Shown here: piece by piece, positions 15,497 through 20,225 of the stretch
How positions within the stretch are numbered: the first letter of the stretch is position 1
Layout: every line of letters begins with the position of its first letter
From: SZUA-584 sp964441275
GTDB lineage: Bacteria > Bacillota > Clostridia > Christensenellales > SZUA-584
NCBI GenBank assembly: GCA_964441275.1
Contig: CAYTUG010000027.1
Location: 1-20,225 of the forward strand
Direction: 5' to 3'
Length of the DNA stretch: 20,225 nucleotides
Position numbers and translations under genes: made by a program
Notes under the pieces: generated by a model
Databases searched by the model: none
What the model was told of the DNA's origin: nothing
Seen by the model: the letters and a program-made list of their open reading frames with translations, nothing else

Positions 15497-16573
15497 TTAA
15501 ACCTTTCTTTCAAAATCTTTCATAAACTCAATGAGTCTTTCTATTCCTTCCATTGGCATTGCGTTGTATATGCTTGCGCGCATTCCCCCTACGCTTCTGT
15601 GCCCTTTAATATTAACTATGCCAAAAGCCTTAGCCTCGTTCACAAACCTGCTGTCAAGATTCGCGTCTCCCGTCACAAAAGTAACGTTCATGATAGAGCG
15701 ATCCTCCTTATTGGCAGTCGGTTTAAACAGCGCGGAGCCGTCAAGATAATCATAAAGCATAGCGGCTTTTTTCTCGTTATACGCCTGCATTGCTTTCAAA
15801 CCGCCGTTTTTTAGCAGGTGCGAGAACACTAACCCCGCAATATAAATTGAATAAGTGGGCGGCGTATTATACATAGAATCGTTTTTTGCGTAAATATTAT
15901 AATCGAGCATCGAAGGCGTGTCTTTTTGCGCCCTGCCGATAAGATCGTCGCGCACGATAACCACCGTTACACCGGCCGGGCCTATGTTTTTTTGCGCTCC
16001 TGCGTATATAAGCCCGTACTCTTTAATATCTATCATTTCCGATAAAATGTTAGAAGACATATCGGTCACAATAGGCAGCCCGTTTGTATCCGGCAGCTTG
16101 GTATATCGCGTTCCATATATGGTGTTGTTTTGGGTAATATGAACATAATCGGCCGGGGTTTCAAACATTTCACGCTTTGTTTTTGGGATGTATGAAAAGC
16201 CTTGATCTTCCGAGGAAGCAGGCACAATAACCTTACCGATTTTTTTTGCTTCTTGACACGCTTTTTTTGCAAATTCACCAGTCACAATATAATATGCGCG
16301 GCCTAAATTTGTCATAAGGTTTATAGGCACCATTGAAAACTGCATTGACGCGCCGCCTTGCAAAAACAGTATATGATAGTTATCAGGTATCGCTAACAGC
16401 TCTTTTAGTTCCGACTTTGCTTTTTGATGTATTTGCTCATAATCAGCAGAGCGATGGCTCATTTCCATAACAGACATTCCGCTGTCCGCGTAAAACACAA
16501 GTTCTTGCTCTGCTTGCTTTAGAACGGCATTTGGCAAACATGCAGGCCCTGCGGAGAAATTATAAATTTTCAT
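15497..16573 (-). CDS. serC: Phosphoserine aminotransferase
   Basis: The 358-residue PLP enzyme converts 3-phosphohydroxypyruvate and glutamate to phosphoserine and 2-oxoglutarate. It begins MKIYNFSAGPACLP, the family start, has LQGGASMQF (71-79), TDMSSNILS (170-178) and the Schiff-base lysine in YAGAQKNIGPAG (K195), and ends with the GHRSVGGMRASIYNA block that binds phosphate. The start at 16573 was chosen because GGAGG (16585-16581) sits 7 bp upstream and the family N-terminus begins there; an in-frame ATG ten codons upstream overlaps that ribosome site. It is the first gene of the serC-serA operon. Confidence 0.96.
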   Translation of the reverse strand: MKIYNFSAGPACLPNAVLKQAEQELVFYADSGMSVMEMSHRSADYEQIHQKAKSELKELLAIPDNYHILFLQGGASMQFSMVPINLMTNLGRAYYIVTGEFAKKACQEAKKIGKVIVPASSEDQGFSYIPKTKREMFETPADYVHITQNNTIYGTRYTKLPDTNGLPIVTDMSSNILSEMIDIKEYGLIYAGAQKNIGPAGVTVVIVRDDLIGRAQKDTPSMLDYNIYAKNDSMYNTPPTYSIYIAGLVFSHLLKNGGLKAMQAYNEKKAAMLYDYLDGSALFKPTANKEDRSIMNVTFVTGDANLDSRFVNEAKAFGIVNIKGHRSVGGMRASIYNAMPMEGIERLIEFMKDFERKV

Positions 16574-16635
16574 TGATGTACCTCCACATAATATACTGCG
16601 CATAGCATGTTAAAAAAATAACAAATTTTTTATTT

Positions 16636-16664
16636 ATTATATGCAACTGAATATGTAAAAGCAA
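16636..16664 (-). promoter_or_regulatory. Promoter of the serC-serA operon
   Basis: On the minus strand TTGCTT (16664-16659), a 17-bp spacer and a perfect TATAAT (16641-16636). The leader to serC is about 55 nt, too short for a T-box or similar riboswitch. Confidence 0.65.
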
Positions 16665-16814
16665 GTGTTTACACGACAGCCCCATAAGCTAAATTATTGC
16701 TAAGCAAAGTATAATACATCTTTTTGCGCTTGTATACCGCCTGAAGCGCCGTTATACGCTTGACAAGTATTTTGGCTTGCCATATAATCACCATATTATA
16801 AAAACGGCAGACAT

Positions 16815-16845
16815 TTGCATAAGCAAAATTTTTTACTGGTATATT
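16815..16845 (+). promoter_or_regulatory. Putative promoter of greA-lysS
   Basis: TATATT (16840-16845) with an extended TGG just upstream, and TTGCAT (16815-16820) at a long 19-bp spacing. An alternative -35, TTGACG at 16844-16849, lacks a good -10. The choice is uncertain. Confidence 0.35.
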
Positions 16846-16900
16846 GACGTTTAAAAAGCACATATTATCTAAACAAACGATTTTCTATTTGGAGGATTAC

Positions 16901-17389
16901 ATGACAAACGAGCAAGTCATACTCACAAGGGACGGTTTGATAGAGAAGCAAGAGCAGCTTTATTTCCTAAAAACCGTAAGAAGGGCACAGGTTTCCGAAC
17001 AGATTAAAGAAGCCCGGACATTTGGAGACCTTACAGAAAACGCCGAATATGACGAAGCTAAAAATGAACAGGCGAGAGTCGAAACTGAAATTGCAAGATT
17101 GGAAAAACTTTTGAGAAACGCGGTTATTGTAGACGATACAGATATCGACGTATCCGCCGTAGGCATTGGAACGGTTGTAAAGATATTTGACATGGAATAC
17201 AACGAAGAAGCGGTTTATTCAATAGTCGGGTCGGTCGAGGCGGACGCAGACAGAAACCGGATCTCAAACGAATCGCCCGTGGGGGTTGCGCTTATGGGGA
17301 AAAAAGTCGGCGACGTGGTAACAGTTATAACTCCGCACGGAAGTTTTGATTTAAAGGTTCTTGAGATAAAAAAGCAGGGCGAAGTTTAA
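16901..17389 (+). CDS. greA: Transcription elongation factor GreA
   Basis: The 162-residue protein has the GreA layout: an N-terminal antiparallel coiled coil (about 10-75) with the acidic tip GDLTENAEYDEAK (42-54), where D43 and E46 match the residues that enter the polymerase channel, and a C-terminal FKBP-like domain (about 80-160) with the NRISNESPVGVALMGKKVGD block. It rescues backtracked RNA polymerase by stimulating transcript cleavage. The start at 16901 follows GGAGG by 5 bp; an upstream ATG at 16844 lies within the promoter area and lacks family similarity. Its TAA stop overlaps the lysS ATG (TAATG), so translation is coupled. Confidence 0.96.
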   Translation: MTNEQVILTRDGLIEKQEQLYFLKTVRRAQVSEQIKEARTFGDLTENAEYDEAKNEQARVETEIARLEKLLRNAVIVDDTDIDVSAVGIGTVVKIFDMEYNEEAVYSIVGSVEADADRNRISNESPVGVALMGKKVGDVVTVITPHGSFDLKVLEIKKQGEV

Positions 17390-18867
17390 TGGGCAACGAT
17401 CTTTCCGTCTCATCGCTTAATGAAATACAGGCAATAAGAAAAGACAAACTTGAAGAGCTTAAAAAGCAAAACCAAGATCCTTTTTTAATTACCAAATTTG
17501 ATAAAACTCATAGCTCATATGCTATATTATCAGACTTTGAAAACCTTAACGGAAAACATGTGCGCGTTGCGGGCAGAATTATGTCGAAACGCGTTATGGG
17601 AAAAGCGAGCTTTTCGCATATACAGGATTATTACGGGCAGATTCAGCTTTACATCCGCAAAGACATATTAGGGGACGAGCCTTACGATGCATATAAAAAG
17701 CTCGATATGGGCGATATAATAGGCGTTGAAGGCGAAGTGTTCAAAACTAACGCGGGAGAGATTTCTGTTAAAGCGCATACTGTTGTTTTGCTTGCAAAAT
17801 CTTTAAACCCGCTGCCTGAAAAATTTCACGGTCTTAAAGATCCGGATTTAAGGTACAGGCAGCGTTATTTGGATTTAATAGTTAATCCCGACGTCAAAAA
17901 AACTTTTTTGCTGCGCTCGCAGATAATAAAAACAATACGCGAATATCTCGACGGATTAGGATATATTGAAGTTGAGACGCCTGTGCTTTTAAACGAAGCG
18001 GGAGGGGCGGCGGCGCGTCCGTTTGTTACACACCACAACACGCTCGATATGGACATGTATCTTCGCATAGCGACTGAACTGCATTTGAAGCGTTTGGTTG
18101 TGGGCGGTTTTGAGAAAGTATATGAGATTGGGCGCATATTCAGAAACGAAGGCATGTCGGTAAAACATAACCCGGAATTTACTACAATAGAGCTGTATGC
18201 CACGTATGCCGATGTTGACGATATGATGTCTTTGTGCGAAAACTTATTCGCACACTGTGCGCAAAAGCTTTTTGAAACGCTTCTTATTAATTATCAAGGC
18301 GATTCAGTTGACTTAACTCTGCCATGGAAAAGAATTGCCATGGTAGACGCAGTTAAAGAATACACCGGTGCGGATTTTTCCGCGTGTACGGACAAACAGG
18401 CGCAAGATATTGCAAAACAAATTGGGATTGAGCAATATGCCCGCAAAACGCGCGGAGAGCTTTTGTATACGGCATTCGAAACTTTTGTGGAAGAAAAGCT
18501 TATGCAGCCGACCTTTGTTACCGGGTATCCCGTCGAGGTTTCGCCTCTCGCAAAAAAATGTCCGCAAACGCCATGGCTTACCGAACGGTTTGAACTTTTT
18601 ATTAAGGGCAGAGAGCTTGCAAACGCGTTTTCAGAAATCAACGACCCTACGGACCAATACGAGCGGTTTGTGCAACAGCTAAAACTGCGGGCTTGCGGGG
18701 ATGCCGAAGCTCATGTTATGGATGAAGATTTTATAACCGCGTTAGAGTATGGAATGCCGCCCACCGGCGGTATGGGAATAGGTATAGACAGAATGGTTAT
18801 GTTGCTTACCGACAGCGCATCAATACGTGACGTTATTTTGTTCCCCACCATGAAACCCAAGTGCTAA
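17389..18867 (+). CDS. lysS: Lysyl-tRNA synthetase, class II
   Basis: The 492-residue enzyme attaches lysine to tRNA-Lys. An N-terminal OB-fold anticodon domain (about 55-140, with VRVAGRIMSKR and ASFSHIQD) is followed by the class II catalytic core: DLRYRQRYLDL, motif 2 FRNEGMSVKHNPEFT (251-265), the lysine-site YPVEVSPLAKK, and motif 3 GGMGIGIDRMVMLL (460-473). It is the normal length of the bacterial class II form. It is the last gene of greA-lysS, overlaps greA by one base, and is followed by two hairpins, the second a strong terminator. Confidence 0.97.
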   Translation: MGNDLSVSSLNEIQAIRKDKLEELKKQNQDPFLITKFDKTHSSYAILSDFENLNGKHVRVAGRIMSKRVMGKASFSHIQDYYGQIQLYIRKDILGDEPYDAYKKLDMGDIIGVEGEVFKTNAGEISVKAHTVVLLAKSLNPLPEKFHGLKDPDLRYRQRYLDLIVNPDVKKTFLLRSQIIKTIREYLDGLGYIEVETPVLLNEAGGAAARPFVTHHNTLDMDMYLRIATELHLKRLVVGGFEKVYEIGRIFRNEGMSVKHNPEFTTIELYATYADVDDMMSLCENLFAHCAQKLFETLLINYQGDSVDLTLPWKRIAMVDAVKEYTGADFSACTDKQAQDIAKQIGIEQYARKTRGELLYTAFETFVEEKLMQPTFVTGYPVEVSPLAKKCPQTPWLTERFELFIKGRELANAFSEINDPTDQYERFVQQLKLRACGDAEAHVMDEDFITALEYGMPPTGGMGIGIDRMVMLLTDSASIRDVILFPTMKPKC

Positions 18868-18868
18868 C

Positions 18869-18934
18869 GAGCCTTTCGGCTCTTATATATATTTAAGGCG
18901 TCCGGGCGAGATAAAAGTATCGTCCGGACGTTTT
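18869..18934 (+). terminator. Tandem hairpins ending the greA-lysS operon
   Basis: A small hairpin (gagcc 18869-18873, ggctc 18878-18882) is followed by an AT stretch. A strong one follows: cgtccgggcga (18899-18909) pairs with tcgtccggacg (18920-18930), eleven pairs with one G-U, then TTTT. The second is a convincing intrinsic terminator on the + strand. The minus strand lacks a T run after this stem. Confidence 0.85.
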
Positions 18935-18937
18935 GTA

Positions 18938-20014
18938 TCAAATGCGATTAATTATTTCGTTCAGCGTTTCGTCAGCCTTTTTGTCTGATTTTTCAAAATC
19001 CATATATGGAAAATAATATCTCTCGAGCAATTCGTGCTGTTCTTTTGCTTTTTTAAGAGTTAAAACCGCGGCGTTTATCAGAACATTAATGTTTTGGGTG
19101 TCAAACTCAACAGCTTCCTTTTGCCCGGCGATTCTGTCCGTTTTTAAATATTTTTCTAAATCTATTTCTTTGCCTTTGTATTTCTTGCTCAGCACAAAGT
19201 CGTCCGTAAGCAGCGCAAGTTTTATACCTGGGATAATTAAATGCTCAATGCAGGTTTTTGGAGCCATGGGGCAATAGTAAACCTCCGCGTCAAACCCGCA
19301 GCTTAGCGCGCGATCGCATACCCTTTCAAATAATTGCGTTGCAACCCCGCCAAAGCATTTGCCAACAAAATATATATCGTAAGATTCGTCCACTAACGTG
19401 TCTGCAAATCTGATTATACCTTGGGGAGTTATTCCGGTCGCAAACGCTTTTCTTATCATTCCGCGCTCGGGCGAGTTGTTGTTCAGATGTTTGCTAATAA
19501 CGTTCTCTGCCTCCAAAAACGCGGCTTGCTCATCGGTAAACCTATCATATATTTGAGATATATCATCGGTTAAACTTTTCGCTGCGGCTAAATACCTGTA
19601 CGCACGTTTAAACAAATGCGCTGTGATCTCACCGCATTGCATTATCTCTTTTCTGTTTTGCCTTATAAGTTTTGCATCCCAAAACTCGCCAAGGTTTATT
19701 ATCCCGTCTATAGCCGCAGGGTTTACAGGGTCTATTATATGCGGCGCAGTGGCGTCGAAAAGTGCCGTTTTAAGCGCAGGTATTACTATTCCGTCCAAAG
19801 AATCCGGATCGGAAGAACAATGAAGGTATTCGATGTTTAAGCCTTGCTTGTTTATTCCGTTAGCTATCTTTTTTATAAAAGTAGATTTGCCTGTGCCCGG
19901 GCCGCCTTTTAAACAATATATTCTGTCGGCTTGTTTCTGCGGCAGCATGTATTGATAATATGAGAAAAAACCAGCGCTTGTGTTGTTTCCGGGAAACATA
20001 TGTCTTTGCAGCAT
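18938..20014 (-). CDS. PRK06851-type P-loop ATPase, function unknown
   Basis: The 358-residue protein belongs to a Firmicutes family of uncharacterised ATPases (PRK06851 type). The first half has a clean Walker A GGPGTGKST (37-45) and the family block HCSSDPDSLDGIVIP (65-79), then TAPHIIDP. The second half repeats the same layout: DIYFVGKCFGGVATQLFERV aligns with the Walker A region, then YYCPMAPKTCIEHLIIPGIKLALL aligns with the HCSSDP block. The second P-loop (217-226) has lost the GK[ST] core. So this is a tandem duplication with one active and one decayed nucleotide site. The start at 20014 is preceded by GGAG at 7 bp and a near-consensus promoter. Substrate and pathway are unknown. Confidence 0.85.
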   Translation of the reverse strand: MLQRHMFPGNNTSAGFFSYYQYMLPQKQADRIYCLKGGPGTGKSTFIKKIANGINKQGLNIEYLHCSSDPDSLDGIVIPALKTALFDATAPHIIDPVNPAAIDGIINLGEFWDAKLIRQNRKEIMQCGEITAHLFKRAYRYLAAAKSLTDDISQIYDRFTDEQAAFLEAENVISKHLNNNSPERGMIRKAFATGITPQGIIRFADTLVDESYDIYFVGKCFGGVATQLFERVCDRALSCGFDAEVYYCPMAPKTCIEHLIIPGIKLALLTDDFVLSKKYKGKEIDLEKYLKTDRIAGQKEAVEFDTQNINVLINAAVLTLKKAKEQHELLERYYFPYMDFEKSDKKADETLNEIINRI

Positions 20015-20053
20015 AACAGATCTCCATTAGATAATATATTTTATGCTCATAAC

Positions 20054-20081
20054 ATTATAAAATTGCAATTCTTTGCGTCAA
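20054..20081 (-). promoter_or_regulatory. Promoter of the PRK06851-type gene
   Basis: On the minus strand TTGACG (20081-20076), a 16-bp spacer and a perfect TATAAT (20059-20054), about 40 bp before the start codon. One of the best promoters in the window. Confidence 0.7.
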
Positions 20082-20225
20082 TCTATTTTAATCCGGCATT
20101 TTGTTAAACATTCACAAGTTGTTTTAGAACAATACCGCCGCCGGTTTATTAGGAATTAAGATTTGCGACAGGCAAGTTGTAAAATGAATTGCCCAAAATA
20201 AAAAGAAAATGACCCATCAAGGTCA

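Noticed and set aside
16574..16635. T-box or other riboswitch ahead of serC
   Set aside because: The leader is only about 55 nt and shows no T-box antiterminator sequence.
16669..16863. 64-codon minus-strand frame between serC and greA
   Set aside because: No ribosome site or motif; it spans the promoter areas of both flanking operons.
1..20225. CRISPR array or insertion sequence
   Set aside because: No regularly spaced repeat array and no transposase frame or terminal inverted repeats were seen.

Overview
The window suggests a low-to-moderate GC Gram-positive (Firmicutes, probably Clostridia-like) chromosome carrying an inserted defence island. Evidence: strong GGAGG-type ribosome sites, the greA-lysS and serC-serA pairs, a PRK06851-type P-loop protein, and promoters with near-consensus -35/-10 boxes. 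I cannot name the species.

Positions 1 to about 12872 look like one integrated element of about 12.85 kb, inserted in the anticodon arm of a tRNA-Pro(GGG) gene. From left to right it carries: (a) a left attachment junction (1-22) and two pairs of direct repeats that look like recombinase arm sites; (b) a two-gene SIR2-HerA antiphage operon (419-4146); (c) an RmuC-family nuclease-fold protein (4447-5799) closely followed by an AAA ATPase with a HEPN-like C-terminus (5847-7373), the latter split by one in-frame TAG; (d) a 1070-residue STAND/NACHT-type NTPase with an N-terminal PD-(D/E)xK-like nuclease (7761-10973), with its own promoter; (e) a tyrosine integrase with a TTG start (11235-12413); and (f) more arm sites, an intact tRNA-Pro(GGG) with encoded CCA (12745-12821), and an orphan 5' half of a second tRNA-Pro (12863-12901). 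No replication, conjugation, capsid or excisionase gene is visible.

The tRNA details are notable. The orphan 5' half at 12863-12901 pairs perfectly with the 3'-half sequence at the left edge of the window, and not with the sequence now next to it. The intact tRNA has a different, self-consistent anticodon stem. The simplest reading is that the element split the host tRNA-Pro gene and supplies a complete replacement tRNA-Pro, transcribed from the host promoter that used to drive the split gene.

From about 12900 onward the sequence is ordinary chromosome. It holds the tRNA promoter, ychF (13125-14219, +), the serine biosynthesis operon serC-serA (16573 down to 14294, -), the divergently transcribed greA-lysS operon (16901-18867, +) ending in a strong terminator, and a PRK06851-type ATPase (20014 down to 18938, -) with its own near-consensus promoter. 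The likeliest place for undescribed biology is the island middle: the RmuC plus AAA/HEPN pair and the nuclease-STAND protein, together with the tRNA-replacement arrangement at its edge.
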